DNA of 64,000 bases, taken from contig NC_057320.1 in the NCBI RefSeq assembly GCF_000687475.1, forward strand, positions 124,001-188,000, in the 5' to 3' direction. The position numbers and the translations under genes are program-made. The stretch's first letter is position 1. The number at the start of each line of letters is the position of its first letter. This stretch comes from Ustilaginoidea virens (taxonomy: Eukaryota; Ascomycota; Sordariomycetes; Hypocreales; Clavicipitaceae). Positions 32,098-45,944 of this stretch are shown piece by piece. The notes below the pieces were generated by a model. That model saw nothing but the letters and a program-made list of their open reading frames with translations. It was not told the origin of the DNA and did not search any database.

Positions 32098-35000
32098 CCT
32101 CCCCGGGGGTCCACTAGCAGTGTCAGCCGATCACGGGTGATCATGCAGCTGCAGGAGCGCACCGTTCCGTCTCGAACAACCCCCCGGTCGACTTTGCCCG
32201 TGCGAATCCGTGCTTGACCATCTTCATCGCCTTTGCCCAGCTTTTTTGCTTTGCGGCCAACAAAGTCTGCGGTCTGTTCCGTCGCAGGAGCCCTTCCTTT
32301 CTTCGTGTCGCCCACTCGTCCGGCCTAAACGCAAACTGATGAGTAGCAACGACGCGGGTTGGGGGGCACCACCACAGGACCAACCCCTCCCCCCTTCTCC
32401 CCCACCCTTGTTCCCTCTCGTACTTGGCAAAGATAACTGGTCCGTGGCTGGAGTCGTCTTTGTCAGGAGCAAAATCCTGCCTAGTGACCGAAGGAAATTC
32501 AAGTTCATTCCGGCACCGCGCGACGGCGCAGCTGGTGCTTATCCCCTCTCAGTCCAACCCCACAAAACAACCCCAAGGACGGGTCGGGTACCCAGACCGT
32601 CGACCTGCAGCTGGCCGTCCTTCACCGCCGGTTCGAGATTCAAATTGTTGGCGTGGCAGACATGGGTAGGTTTGCCGTCAGGGACTCGGGGCCCTCCCTC
32701 ACTAGGCAGGGGCGGGGCAGGGCAGGGCAGGGCAGGGCAGGGCATGGGGGCTAGACCTGCTTTTCCGACGTTGGACCTGGTTGGCAATCCACGTCGGCAA
32801 CGTTTGGGCACTGAAACTTGCCGGGCCAGACTTGGAGGCCGTCATCTGTTGCAAAGATCAGGGTTCAGAGGTAGCCGTTGTCTATCCCCATCTTCCAATC
32901 CGCGTGAGCTGCGAAAAAAAAAAAAACCCCCCAAGAGGCGTGGCGCACCGCCGACATTGTTGCGGAACCTCGCTCGCTACCGACTCCAGAGTCCCCAAGA
33001 GGGGCTGCGCCGCGAGTTCACAGACGCCGACACAGTGGCCAGTCGGATCGTGGTGTCCTCGGATGCCCTCGGATGCCCTCGTCGATGGGAATGAGTCTGT
33101 TGAGCCATTTCCGGCTACTCCGGCGACCCCTGTAACCTAATCTCACCCCTGTTGAGGCCGTCAAAACACGTCGCCGTCCACGGCTCGACGTCGAGAATTT
33201 CAGCAGAGGCCAAAAGCCTTGGGGTGAGTGTGCAAAGACGTCGCAAGACTTGCGCACTTTGCAGTAATGCCCCCCCGTGGCGTGCTCGACTACACGGCAA
33301 GCACCTTTGCGTCATCAACGTGAACTCGGTCGTCGCTGGCTTGGGCAGAAGGCGCTTGGGGCACCATGTCCCCGTGGTGGTGCAACTCGACACACAACGC
33401 CGGCTCCCCACGGGTATCCGGTTTGCTCGCGTTCGGCATTGGAAGGATGCCCGCAGCCGATGGATCCAAAAAAGGAGGCCGGGGAATGGGGGACCAAGGG
33501 ACTGCTCGTCGAGGCACGCCCTTTGCGCCGCCGGGCAGCAAGCAAAATGTTTCGCCCTCGAGGCACCCGTGCTTTTTTGTGTGTTTTGTGAGTTTTGTTA
33601 TCAAGGTAGGGGAAGAAAAACGGGGGGGGGGGGGGGAAGGGGGGGCGCGGGGCGCGGGGAATCCCGCAGGGCCTTGCCCGCTTGCAGCCTGGCCCGCATG
33701 AAGGATCCATCACGTGACGTTCCGCTACTGTGCTTGGGTGCGGGACGGCCCTTGGTCTGGGCCAATCAATCAAGGTTCGATTACGAACGGGGCTGAAGCC
33801 CCCATAATTGGCGTCGGGCTGGTTTGCTGCTGCTGGCGGCGAATGACGAACCCGAAGGGGTTAGGAGCCAGCGGTATCGGAGCCCCGGCGCCAGTCGTGT
33901 TTCAGAGTCGGGGACAGAGTTCGCCAGGTCGCCGCCAATGATGCGATGCGTCTTTGGGGCGGGTCAAGTTGCAGAAAACGGGTCAGGCCAGCAGGCCCGA
34001 GTTCGCCACCGGCAAGGGCTGAGTCGAATCCTCGTTGTGCGTGCCAGCTTCTTGTTGTTGCCATGTATGCGGGGGGTCGGTGCTTTGGTGCGCATTCAAC
34101 ACGGTCTTGACTCGTTACAGTCAGTTCTGATGGTCGGTGCCCTCACCCTTTCTCTTTTCTGGGGCTTCCCCCCTACCCATCCCTTCTGTGATGCTTTTCA
34201 TTTTGCTCCCCATTTTGGGCTTGTTGGCTGCCCCCAAGTCCAGCGGGCTGCGCCTGCAACCAGTAACCCAAAAGGTTGGGTTGGGTGGGTGGCCGTTCGA
34301 ACGAAGAAGCCGGGTGAAGTTGCGTGGCGCCACGGCACAACAAGAGAGACGATGGTGTCATTGGGGCGAGCGAGCGTTCGGCAAATATGATTTCAAAATG
34401 AAACACGGACGGAGAAGTGAGACAGCAGTGCTGCAGCAAACCCATTCATTCCCCTGTTCCGCGCCTTCCTCGTCAACATCGCGCACGGCCCTTGCTTGTT
34501 CTGGACCAGGGAGGGCGGGATGCTGTATTCTGGGTGGGGGGATGCTGCATTCTGGGGGGTGGGGGGCCGCTGGATGCCGACGGCGCCACAGTACACCAGC
34601 ATGTATTTGGCTGGGGCGGGCAGGTTGTGGTTGGAGCCGGCGCGCCAGGTCTCACACTTTGGTGCCCAAGCCAAGGCAGTTGCAAAGGCAGTTGCAAAGA
34701 CTGTTGCAGGGACAGTTGCATCAAACAAAGACTCGTGCTGCATGCAGCAGGTCTGTCGGCCGCCCGTAGCCCAGCCGTATGTATCGGGGGCAGACGCCGT
34801 GCCGTGCTGAGGCTCACTCGTTGATGTCAACTCTCTGCATGTGGTCAGTCTCTGCGCCAGTCCCGCCCGAGCTGCTCGCTACGTACGCCCCGGGCCACCA
34901 GCTTTTCTTTCTTCACCCGGATTCGTTACAGTCGGAAGTGGTTAAACTTTTGGCTGTTGGGGGGTTCGCCCAGAGCGTTGATACAGGGTGGTTGAATGCA

Positions 35001-35404
35001 ACAGGAGGTTCACCAACAGCCAGCGTGATTCGCCACGTATCAAAGGAAGCCGATTGGCTGTTACTCTCTTTTCCTCTCCTTCTTCTTCTTCTTCTTCTCT
35101 CTTTTCCTTTTCTTTTTTCTTTTTTTTTCTTTTTTCTTAGCGTTGGAATATGCGCTGGAAAAGGTTGACCTTGAGAATGCCGAGACATTGCACAGTGCAA
35201 GGCCGTGCAGGTACGGCTCCGCGCTCGTTCTGTCTCGGCAGTCGAAGCTTGCAGCAAATGTATGTGCGCGCGGGAGAGTTGCCCCCTACAGCCAAAGATG
35301 CGGGAGGGATCGATTTTCGATGTCAAAGTGCTTTGCCCGTTCCCGACGGGCGGAGGAAGCCCGACCAGACGCGCTACAGTCTTGCATTGTACTGTACGGC
35401 GCGC

Positions 35405-35442
<38 letters not shown>

Positions 35443-36625
35443 CCACCGGGCGGGCTCAACCACCGCGGACAGCGCCGGCACGGGCCCCCCTCCCCGGGGT
35501 CCAACGGGGCTGGCTCGTCCGGGTTTCCTGGACGCCATGGCATGCAAAAAGCGTGGGATGGGAGCGGGCAAGTGTTTAGCGGAAGTCAACAGAGACGGCC
35601 GAGGTCAAGGCGCGCGGCAAGGACGGGATGAGCCTTGTTTGTTGCGTCTGGCCAAAGGTGATGATGATGGGTGGTGAAAGTTCAATGTCCACGCCCCTCC
35701 CCGTCTCCCCGCGCCTGCCGCCCTGCTGCGCTGCGCTCATGCTACAGCGGCTTCTATACCGTGCTGGCCGCTGCACCAGACCAGACCAGACCAGACCAGA
35801 CCAGACCATGCTTCCACGTTGCGAGCACGCACGATGCCGGCACGATGCTGGACAGGTCAAGTCCAAGTCCGGGGGGTTTGCGTGGCCCATGACCGACCCG
35901 TCCATTGACCCAGAGGTGCATTGACAGCATTGACAGCACGGAGCACAGTACACCAGGCCAGACCGTCAGCGACCGAGTGCTGGCCCCGTCTGGTCGCAGG
36001 CAGCAGGCAGCAGGAACCCGGGAGCCCTGAAAGCATTGAAGCAGGCTGGGATGGCCCAGGCCCCAGGGGGGAAGGTTGGAGGGCCAGCCCGGCCATCTGA
36101 TTGGTTCAGCCCCCTCCCCCTCCCCCCCTGTTCCGGTTGAGCCTGGCGCGCACTGGCGTACTGACGCGGGAGTGCTGTGCACCAAACCACTCGTCACCGC
36201 TTTTTTTTTTTTTTTTTTTGTGCCATGCAAAGTCGTGCTGAACCAGACTTCTCCCAGATTCTCGGGAAGCTGGAACTTGGAAACCGCCAGCACGACCCCA
36301 CAAGCTGCATGCATGCATGCATGCATCACGGCGGGGGTTTCATTCCATGATGATCATGATCTAATCCCCTCCCCTTGCTCACCCGCCGCGCAATGTAGCC
36401 CGTCCGTGTTGGCTTGTCATCGGATCAACTTTGCCGAGCCAAGACAAGGAAGTCATCATCATGTCGATTGCTATGCTAGACAGGCAGCGCCGTCTGCTGA
36501 GCAGCCGACGGCGCAACCGCTGCAAGCAAGGGCGCTGAACAAGCCGCTTGCCCAGATCCAACTGGCGAATACAAGGCCAGGGGGGGGGGAACCCGGATGG
36601 CATGGCATATCAACGGCCAGGAAAG

Positions 36626-36655
<30 letters not shown>
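36626..36655. repeat. A30 homopolymer
   Basis: Thirty consecutive A on the + strand. It has no poly(A)-addition context or gene upstream, so it is not obviously a processed-pseudogene tail. Confidence 0.9.
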
Positions 36656-36658
<3 letters not shown>

Positions 36659-39600
36659 AGACGACCAGACGCTGTCTGTAGCCGCGGCACAGCTTGGGCA
36701 CGGGGGCAGCAGCATCGCGTTTGTTTTCTCTGGCCGCCCTGTTCGTCTGGCCGCCTTTATTGATGCTCTCCCCTGCTTCATCTCCTTTTCTGCTCGAACG
36801 AATGATGCGTTCGACGGCCTTGTTGGAAAACGTTGCGCCAAAGCGTCTTGTCCGCCATGCGGGATGCAAGGAGCGCGCCAAGAGACTCTGCATGCCCGAT
36901 TGCGCCAATCAGGCCGTTCCCCGCACCAACCGAGGCCGAGGGAATGTCACCAGCGCGTTTTCCTCTCTTTTCCATGGACGAATCTGATGTCTCGCCAGTT
37001 CTCGAGATTTGCTCCGCGATGCGAGTTGTGCCATTGGAGACTCTTGACCCGGCCGATCGTTGTCGTAGGGCACCCGTGCCGTGCAGGGGGGGGGGGGGGG
37101 GGGGCGAAGGTCGAGGGAGAAAGGGGTGGGAGGGAAAGGGGGGTGTGTAGCCAGGAGTGCAGGTCAGCCACCGTCATCATCAAGGCCGTCAAGTCTGGAC
37201 CGTCGGGATCATCACATCATCACAGCCATCAGGACAAAGGATACGCATCTAGGACCAGGGCCTAGTTTGTTTGCAGCAATGCCAGTAAAAAGAAGAAGAA
37301 GAAGAAGAAGAAGAAGAAGCAGTGTCGTAGAGTTTATCGCTGTTTTCTTTTTTTTTTTTTTTTCGTTCTGTATCTTCTGTTTTTTTTCTTTTTTTTTTCC
37401 TTCTTTCTTTCTTTTTTTTTTCCCACAGAAAAAAAAGCGTCAACAAAAACACACCTTGACACCTTGACCCTTCTGAGGGTAGAGGCCCCCCCACCACCCG
37501 CCGCCCCAAAACAACCCGCTGACAAGCCTGGCGTCTTGTTCCCCTTCAGGTACAGAGAGAGCAGGGGCGGCGAATTGACCTCGAGCATCAACAAATCCCA
37601 CCTGCGTGCCGGCGCGCGCAAGACGCGGCCGACCTGGCCGACCTGGACGGGGTTCCCCAAGTGCCGACAGGACGGAGGGAAATTCCCATGAGTCGATGCG
37701 ACGGGCCAGGCCCCCTCGAGCGCATCCACACGAGACTCGCAAACCACAAACGTTGGGTTGCAGCACGTCGTCCGTTCTGCGCAAAAGCCCTCCATCCCAT
37801 GCGGCCGCCGGGGGAGAGGGGGGGGGGGGCGCGGTTCGCAACCATGCAAATCAAGAAAGCCGCAAGGCCCCCCCCCCCCCCCCACCCCTCTGGGCGCTGG
37901 CATCCCTGCAGCCATGGAGGCTTGGCGGACTTTGACGCTGGCAAGGGGCAAAATCCCAGGCGGATTCCCAGCAGGAACAAAACCAGCTGCGAGCGGGAGG
38001 ACCCATCGAGAAGCACACTACTCGTGCATCCTGCGGCCGCCTCTGCAGCCAACCCGTTGTCGGGAAGGGACGCCATCCCTCGGGACCCCAGATGGAACGC
38101 CTGAAAAGCTTGCTGGCAAACCTTGCCTGCCTGATGGACTGGGGCCCAGTTCCAGGGGTCTCCAAGTGGCATACGGAGTACGGGGTCTTGGTTCTGGGTA
38201 CTTTGGCTACGTGCCCCTTGCCCTGCTTACCTTTCCTACCCTCCCCTTCTCTCCACCCCCCTCTGCAAACCCCCCCTTCTTTCTCCACGCCCCCGTTTCC
38301 CTTACCCCGTGCCCTCGTCTTCCTTGTGGATCGTGCCTTCCCATTACTTGCTTGCCTTCGCCTGCTGCCATCTCCACATCCCCCCCCTTCTGCTTTTGCC
38401 CACCCATCCGCCTCCTCCGCCCCCCCTTGCCGCCGCTTGACCACCACAGTCCGTTCGGCCAGCCAGTCGCCTCTGAACCAGGGCAAAAAAAAATAAATAA
38501 AAAAAAAAGCCGAATTCATCGTCTCGATTCTAGTCGGTGGATGCGGTAATTCAGTAGTATATACTACAGCGAAAAGAATACGTGCTGGGGAAGGCACCCG
38601 AAATCCTCCCCCCCCCCCCCCTCCCGCCGGGGGGATGCAGCAGGGTCGGCTGACAATCTTCAGTTATCGTCAGAGTGCGTCACACACATTCCCCCGAGGC
38701 GGACGGACAAGGCGACAGCAACAACAACAAAAAAAAAAAATGCCCTGCGGAAAGAGACGAGAGACATTTTTCTCTCGGCATTCGGGCCCATGCGCTGCCG
38801 CATTTTTCGAATGGAGAAGTCGGGAAAGCTGGCAGCGCACGTTGGCAGAGAACAAAAAACTTGCGACGGCAAAAAACAACCTGCCTAAATCGCGTCAAAG
38901 GCATGTACGACAAACGGCTATCAGCTGCCGCTCACATGACACACGGCCTATGCCGGCTAGTCGCATGCGTCCGCTCGCCATTCCACGTTGCACTGGAAAA
39001 AGAAAACACCAGGCTAGCTTAGGTACCTCCTAGTTCTTGCCTGGGTACCTAGCCTAGTGTACTTCGATACGTGGCTATCTGGCATCCCGAGGTGGAGGGG
39101 TTCACTGGCGCGACCTTCCCAGGGTAACTGACGTCTTTCCCCGCCGGTGCCGGAATAATTGTCTCTCGTCCTCCACGTCAAGCATTTCATAAGCTCGCGT
39201 CGAGGGTGTGACTATACGACGGGCCAGCCCCATGGCTGAGGAACGCAACTAGCTCTCTTCTTTTTCCTTCTTCTCCTTCTTCTCCTCCCCTTCTTTTTTT
39301 TGTTTTTTATTCCCATATTCTGCCCGGCGGAACCGTCAATTGTTGCCTCCGGACCGTGGTCTTCTTCGACTCGGACGCAACCAACGGTCTGGGTGTCTGG
39401 GGAAAGAGAACAGAGCAAATGCATCTCCTCCCCCTCCCCCCCCCCCACGGGGCAGCGAGTTAAGAAGCCACCGTTGACGCTTGCCCGGGTCCACCGGTTA
39501 ATCCACGCATCACCTTGATATTCTGGGCCCCATGTCTGTGATGCGTCCGACACACGCCCCCTTGAATGATGAATCCACTCGGCTCGTGGCGTCTCGCATC

Positions 39601-40271
39601 GACTCTCCTCTCTCCCTCTCCCATCTCTGCGTCGGCCAGTTTCACCTGGCTTGTCCCAGCGTACGTTTGCATCGTCATTATTTAGTAATATCCTACCCAG
39701 GCGGGCGAACCGAGGCGGCATCTCGACTCAGCTGTTGCGCCTGTCGCATTTGCGATCCCGACCCCGTTTGCCGTAGCGCCGCAGCAGTGGATAAGGTTTC
39801 TTTCGACGGACGCGCCGCTGTGGTTCTGGTTGGTCTCGCTTGTTTTCGGACCATGGTCACACACTCGCTCACCCACTGCACTGGCAGGCAGGCAGGCAGG
39901 AACAAGGTCGTCGTCTGCTCGGCTCGCCGGCCCTGACTGAATCGGGGTGAGCCGAAAAACATGGCTTGCGACTTGGGGACGCGGTGCAGGTCGGCGTCGC
40001 GGCTATCGCAATGGCTATCAATGCCTGGTGAAAAAGCATCCAAGCCAAGTATAAAGTAAGACTGGTTTGGGAATTATTGTCGTCGCCAGTGACGAAGAGC
40101 CCCACGATGCCATGCCGGGCCACCTCGAACTTCTCAGCTTGCCCAAACTTACGAAGCAGACAAGCAAGTTGGGAGCCACGCCGCGCTAACAATAGGCAAA
40201 CATGTCCCTTGTGCGTTCATGATTGGGCAACCTGACGATGGGCAGGATTGGTGCATCGCCTTTTCCTAGCC

Positions 40272-40306
<35 letters not shown>

Positions 40307-40624
40307 ACAAAGCAAGCGTTTCCTGTGCAATTATTCTGCGTGATGTTTATGGAAAGGGGCACGCGCATGCACGTCCCAACGTGTATCACTGCAGCCAACT
40401 TGCATTGACACGGGAAAGCCCTCGCTCACCGCTGTTGACCATTGACCAAAGTCATGCGGAGAGAAAGGACAAGGTCACGAGGGAAGGGCCAGGAACAAAA
40501 CTCGGCCAAGGTGACGCTCGCCCTCGCCCTCGCCGTCGGCATCCTGTATGTATGCATGCAATGCGAGCCCCGTTTGCATTTCTCGCGTTGAGCGTGGGGG
40601 AAACTTGAGTCTCGACTTGACCTT

Positions 40625-40646
40625 GGGGGGGGGGGGGGGGGGGGGG
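40625..40646. repeat. G22 homopolymer
   Basis: Twenty-two consecutive G on the + strand, able to form G-quadruplex structures. Confidence 0.9.
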
Positions 40647-43162
40647 CGAGCAAAGACTGCGTCCGCAAGCTGGGGGGATCCTGCGAAAAGGTTATATGCA
40701 TTGATCAATTTCATCGTCTTCATCACCCGCTCTCGCTGACGGGGATTAACATGCAAACCCGAATCGGGCTTGTTGATATGAGAGAGGGGGGGGGGGGGCC
40801 GGACTTGGGAAGCCATCGTCTGATTTGGCCCTGGCGGAGTTGGCGCGGCGATGGATCGGCCGTTCGAGCTGGATTTCCCTTTGCGGAGAACGGAAGGCAA
40901 CGGACCAAACAAAAGACAAGACGTAGCCAGAAACGAGGAGCAAGTTCACGCCACGGTCGCAGGGATGCTTAGCGTCGAGACGGAGCCATGGAAGGTGCCG
41001 CGATGCATAGGTCCTGGGCCCCGGCGCAGAGTCGGCCCAGACGAATGACGGATGGGCAGGGGCATGACTCTGCGCCGCTCGCAAGCTGTCTGGTACGAAC
41101 AATGTCTGGTACGATACAGGGCGGCAGGCCAGGCCAGGCCCGCCCCAAGAGGACACCAAGGTGCACAGCCGATGTGAGACCCGGCCCCTTTTATAAGCTC
41201 CGCTGGGGACTCCACTATATACACCTCCGCTTCGGCCCAAAAGATACGGGATCTGAGAATCCGTTTTTGCGCTGCTCCATTCCATGACATGATTTAGCCC
41301 GAGAGCCTGTCCTCGTCCTGGCCCTTGCCCCTCGATGGGATGGGCTGGGCTGGGCTGCTTTGGTCTCGGTGCCTCTTGTGTTGTGTTGGTGGTGGTGGGC
41401 AGGCAGGTACGTATACATGAATTTGCGTACCGCGGTCACACCCCCCATCTCCCCCTCCCACGCCCCCAACAAACAAAAGCATCGCCCAGCCCGAACATTT
41501 GGGAGCGGCACGACGCCGGTTTCCATCGTCCCGTCGCTACATTCCCGTTCTGCAACACACGCTGGCTTTTGCTCCACGGGTTCCCAAGCCCTCCCTTTTG
41601 ATAGCCCTGGCTCATCAGGGCCTGTATGCGTCCCCCCTTCCCCCCCACCATTTCCTTTCCGTCGATTGCTTGCTTGCTTGCTTGCGAGAAAATCGTGGAA
41701 AATGGTCGCGGTAGGCAGATTGAATCCATCCCCGTGTCGGTTTAGGCAACGCGGCTTGGCACCACGAACCGTGGGCCTTGCGACTTGCCAGAGCCAGACC
41801 TGAACGTGGGACCGCTGACGGCATGACAGGGAAGAAGCGACACGCCCCCCCCCTTGCCCCCCCTCTTTTTTTTTATTTTTTATTTATTTATTTTTTCGAC
41901 TTTTTCTTTCCTTTTTCCTAACGACACGCCGCGTGGCGCCCCAGGCAACAACCAACGTGCCACAATAATAGAAAAACAAGGACTAGAGGTGCACGACTCG
42001 ATCAACAAAACAAGTGATTTATTTTTCGTCTTTCCGCAAAGGAACTCGGGCCCCTTTTGGCTTATCCACACACTTTTGGTTGATGCTCGCGTGCTCTGCA
42101 ACGAAGGCACGCTGCAAAAGGGTTTTTTTTGTGTTTTTTTTTTTTTTCTTGGAAAAATAACCGAGACAGGAAAGAGCAGGAAAGAGCGACAGAGAAAGAG
42201 CTGGGCCTGGCCTTATGACCACACCCCCCTCGTGTGGGCGTCACGTCACGATGCCAGAATTTATTGCAATTGCGGGAAAGGGGCCTGCGCCAACGGACCG
42301 GGCGGCATCTGCGTGCGTAGGTCGTGAACTTGCTGCGGCCCTGGAGGGCACGGGGGTTTTGTCGTTGGTCGCGTTTCCCCGTTTCCCCGCTGCGGAAAGC
42401 GTTGTATAAGCCTTGCCTTGCCGTGCCGGGCTTTTGGCTGGACTGGAGCGTCGTTCGGATTCGTGTCGTCTTTGTCGTAAGTCGAGTCGCGTGCCCACAT
42501 CTTCGGCTACGAGGGCGGGCGGGCGGCGCTGCGCAGGGCTGGGAGGGGTGTGGTGTCGCCGCCACGGGGGGCCGGCGAAGTTGATTGGATGTCCCGAATT
42601 TGCGGGCTGGAATTCTGTCAACTGATTTCTGCTGGACGTGGTCGGTCTGCTTTCGGCGGGTGCCATGCGCTGAACGGGGGGCCTGGGTCTCCCCCCCTTC
42701 CCCCCCGGCCCCCTTGCCGCACGCAGCGGCGATGGGCGTGCAGGGTGCTGGATGTCAATGCCGACGAACCAGACTGGACCTCCTCCCGATGCCAGCGCCG
42801 AGCTGGCATGGCAAGCGGCAGGCAGCCTCGCGTCTGTTTCTTTGGTCAAAATCCCGTGTCTGCCGGGGGGGGGGGGGAAATCTGGTTTTTGCCAAGAGAA
42901 TATTTCGCGCGAATGAACGTGGCATGACAATGACTTGCATAGCCCTAGCCTGGGGCACGGGGGCGCGGGCCACAGCAGGTGAACGAGCCCGGATGAACCA
43001 ATGAAGGGGGGGGGGGACATGTTTCTTCCGAACAGAGGGCACTTACGTACCTCATATAGCAAAGGGATGGGGGGGAGGGGCCGGGGGAGCGCGCCGCTCG
43101 CTGCTCGCTGGGCTGCCGCGTTGCCGCCGGGCTTGAGGGCCTGCCAGTGTCGACGTTGCGGC

Positions 43163-43216
43163 GCGGTGCGGTGCGGTGCGGTGCCGTTGCAGCGGGCTGC
43201 GCTGCGCTGCGCTGCG

Positions 43217-43247
<31 letters not shown>

Positions 43248-43401
43248 AAAGAAAAGGCCCCGAGGCAGCTTCCAGCGCCCCCCCCCCCCCCCCCCCCCCC
43301 CGTTGTCGCTGTGACGGGGGCGTCTGGCCCCTCTGACTCGGACCGCCAAAAAGCCAAACGGCGCGCTCCGTAACGGAGAGGAGGGGAGGGGGGGGGGGGG
43401 G
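43163..43401. repeat. Composite simple-repeat block: (GCGGT)n, (GCTGC)n, A29, C24, G14
   Basis: Within 240 bp five different simple tracts follow each other: GCGGT pentamers (43163-), GCTGC pentamers (to 43216), A29 (43217-43245), C24 (43278-43301) and G14 (43388-43401). The C and G tracts could pair with each other. Confidence 0.85.
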
Positions 43402-44252
43402 CTGGGGACCTTTGGGTGTGGGCGGCGCATGGCCGCTGGGGGTCGACTGCGACGGACGAGCTTGCCGGGGCTTTGCCAGCATCACCACGCTGGAACCAGA
43501 GGCCCAAGTTTTGCGCGCGATTGACTCGAGGCACATGCCGCGTGTCAGAATAGCGCAGGCCCAGCAGCCCCGTAAGCCCACTGGAAGCCCAAGGCCCCCA
43601 GACCAGACCCCCTCCTCTTACGCCTGGGCCATGGGTCACTGTGCAGTCCTGCCCGCACTTGATGGCACGCACGCACGCACGCCAAAAGGAGAAGTGGGGG
43701 TGGGAGGGGGTGGGGGAGGGAGTGGGCTTAGCAGCGACGAGGTGGCCTATGTGAATGGGAAAAGAGCCTCAACCACAGAACAGACAGGGTGCGCGGCGGT
43801 GGGCGGGGCAGCCCCAAGTTCCCAACTGCTCGTGCTGCTTTTCCCATGTTCCTTACGTCCTGTGTCCGTTCCTTTGGGGGTTGGAAAGGCCGTACCTGCG
43901 TGATTGGTTTTCGCGGCATCAATCAGGCACGGCTCTGTGCCCTTTTTCTTCCATGCCTTTTTCTTCCATGCCTTTTTCTCTTCTTCTTTTTTTTATCAAT
44001 ACGTGTTGCTTGCTCCGTGCATGCGCCTGGATGGGCAGATGGGCAAGTCAAGTCGGCCCGCTAGCTGCCGCCTTTTTTTCGTTTTTTTCTTTCCTTCGCT
44101 CGAGCCGTTCTGCTGCCCCGTCTGCTGCCCCGTCTGCTGCCCCGTCTGCTGCGGAGGGGCGCCTGGACAAAGGTTGCATTCGTCATCAGGCCCCCGGCCG
44201 GCATTCCCACGGCTGCGCGCATTCCGCATGGCCCAGGAGAAAGCCAAAATGC

Positions 44253-44284
<32 letters not shown>

Positions 44285-45163
44285 TACACTTCATGTTCAT
44301 GTCCTGCTGCTTTTGCTGCTGCTGGCGCTTTCTTTTTCCTTCCCATCTGGCTGACGAACCGAGCCAGGCCGGGTACCTTGCCCCTCCCCCCCCTGCTCCC
44401 CCCCACACACACCCACGCACACCCACACACACACCGCCGCGGGTGGGTGTGGCCCTAAGTAAACTCGACCTGAGGTGGGTTCTTCCTGGCGGCCCCGTTT
44501 GGCGTTTGGTGTGCCAAATTACAGAGATACCCGAAAAAAAAAAGAAAAAAAAAGAAAGTGGTGCGCAGCTGCCTTGCTGCACGCACGCCCCTCCGTCCGC
44601 GCAACCAAGTACGTAAAGACCTGGCATTTGTCACTTCCCCTTCGGCCTGGGCTTTGGTGTTGTTTCTCTGCTTGCGATCAAAAGTCTGGCTCCGTTTTTT
44701 TTTTTTTTGGCCCTTGGGAGGGAGGGAAGGAGGGTGTGGGGTGAGAAGGTGGGGGTGCGAAAGAGAGGGGGGGGGGGGGAGTTTAATTCCTTGGGCTTGT
44801 GTCCTGGGCTTCGTTAACCTATTTCCGAGCCTTTTTTTCCTACTTTAATTTCTACACACCTCACTTTCGCCTTCTTTCTCTCGTGCGTTCTTCCCTTGTC
44901 TATTCCCAACTTGTCCTGCCCTGGCGTGCTGGTATCCTTGCCGCCTCTCTTTTTTCCTGTGCCTTGTGCGTTCACCTTACCTAACCCCCTCCTTCGGTCC
45001 GCCTACTTCCGCCTACTTGACCCTGCTGGTTGCTGCCTCGCACCTGGACTTCATGTTCCACGCCGCGCTTCGCCGCACCAGAAACCCCAACTTGCCCTCC
45101 TCCACCTTCAGCATCTGCCTTGACAGTCGTTGTTGTCCCAGCTGCTTCGCCGCAGGTTGTCCC

Positions 45164-45199
<36 letters not shown>

Positions 45200-45944
45200 A
45201 GAAGGAGCACGCCGCCTCTCTCTTCCACCAGCGCAGTCGTACTAACCCGGTCTTTGCCAGGACCAGGCGCGTCCTGCTCTGCTCTGGTGCCTGTACGACA
45301 TCACTTTCTGTGCAGACTCGCCGGCATTTCCGACCTGGCCTGCCAAGGGGCTTTCTCGAATTGCCAATTTTGCCCGTGGCGTCTCGGCAGCAACCCTCTG
45401 GGAATCAAAATTCGTCTCTCGGTCCTCTGTCAACTGTGCGCAGAGATCTTGCCAAAGCGCATCCACCCCCCTCCAATATCTCACATCTGCAATATCTGAC
45501 ATTTGACTTTGTTTCCTGCGCTGCAAAGGCTACTTGCATCGCTCCTCCGGCATTTCCCCGTCAGATCGATATCTGCGGAGACTGCGGGCTCGAATTTACT
45601 CGTCCAGCTTGCCACCTGCTTACGCCGTGCTGCCTCCCAAGAGCGGGCTAGGGGGAGGGAATAGAAACAAGGACGAAAAGAAGAAAAGATCAGCCGAATA
45701 CCAGAAAAAAAGTGACAAAAAAGAATCACTCGAACCGTCGGCAGATAACTCTCGGTGATTCAACTGGCAAATCTGGCGCAACTGGTAAACCTATCATCCT
45801 CCAAAACCACCACAGCTATAAAGTGGCGACACATCCGTATCCATTCATCTCAAAAAGACAGACGGTTCGGCACTTGTCCCCTTTGCGGTTGGTCTTCTGC
45901 CTTGACAGAGACCGCGTCCGAGCCTTGCCCTTGGACGGCATAGT

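Larger units (their letters stand above)
28409..45944. other. 17.5-kb gene-poor region dense in homopolymers and microsatellites
   Basis: No protein family, splice pattern or coding periodicity could be supported on either strand. The open frames present are GC-rich shadows full of Pro, Arg and Gly, or repeat translations. Simple tracts include A27 (29804), (AAATA)n (30996), (CTAG)n (31252), (GAA)n (31774), (CA)n (32064), (AACAGC)n (35406), (AGACC)n (35775), A30 (36626), G19 (37086), (CCAG)n (40271), G22 (40625), A29 (43217), C24 (43278), (GTC)n (44254) and (GA)n (45176). From about 44.8 kb to the regulator start the + strand is pyrimidine-rich, as in fungal promoters and leaders. It may hold non-coding RNA or long regulatory DNA. 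Confidence 0.6.

Noticed and set aside
33760..33810. tRNA-like GGTTCGATTAC box
   Set aside because: The T-stem does not pair and no acceptor stem or anticodon arm fits. No tRNA, dispersed 5S rRNA gene or CRISPR array was found anywhere in the window.
42241..43581. 446-residue open frame on the minus strand
   Set aside because: It runs through A29, C24 and several G runs as poly-Phe and poly-Gly and shows no domain.
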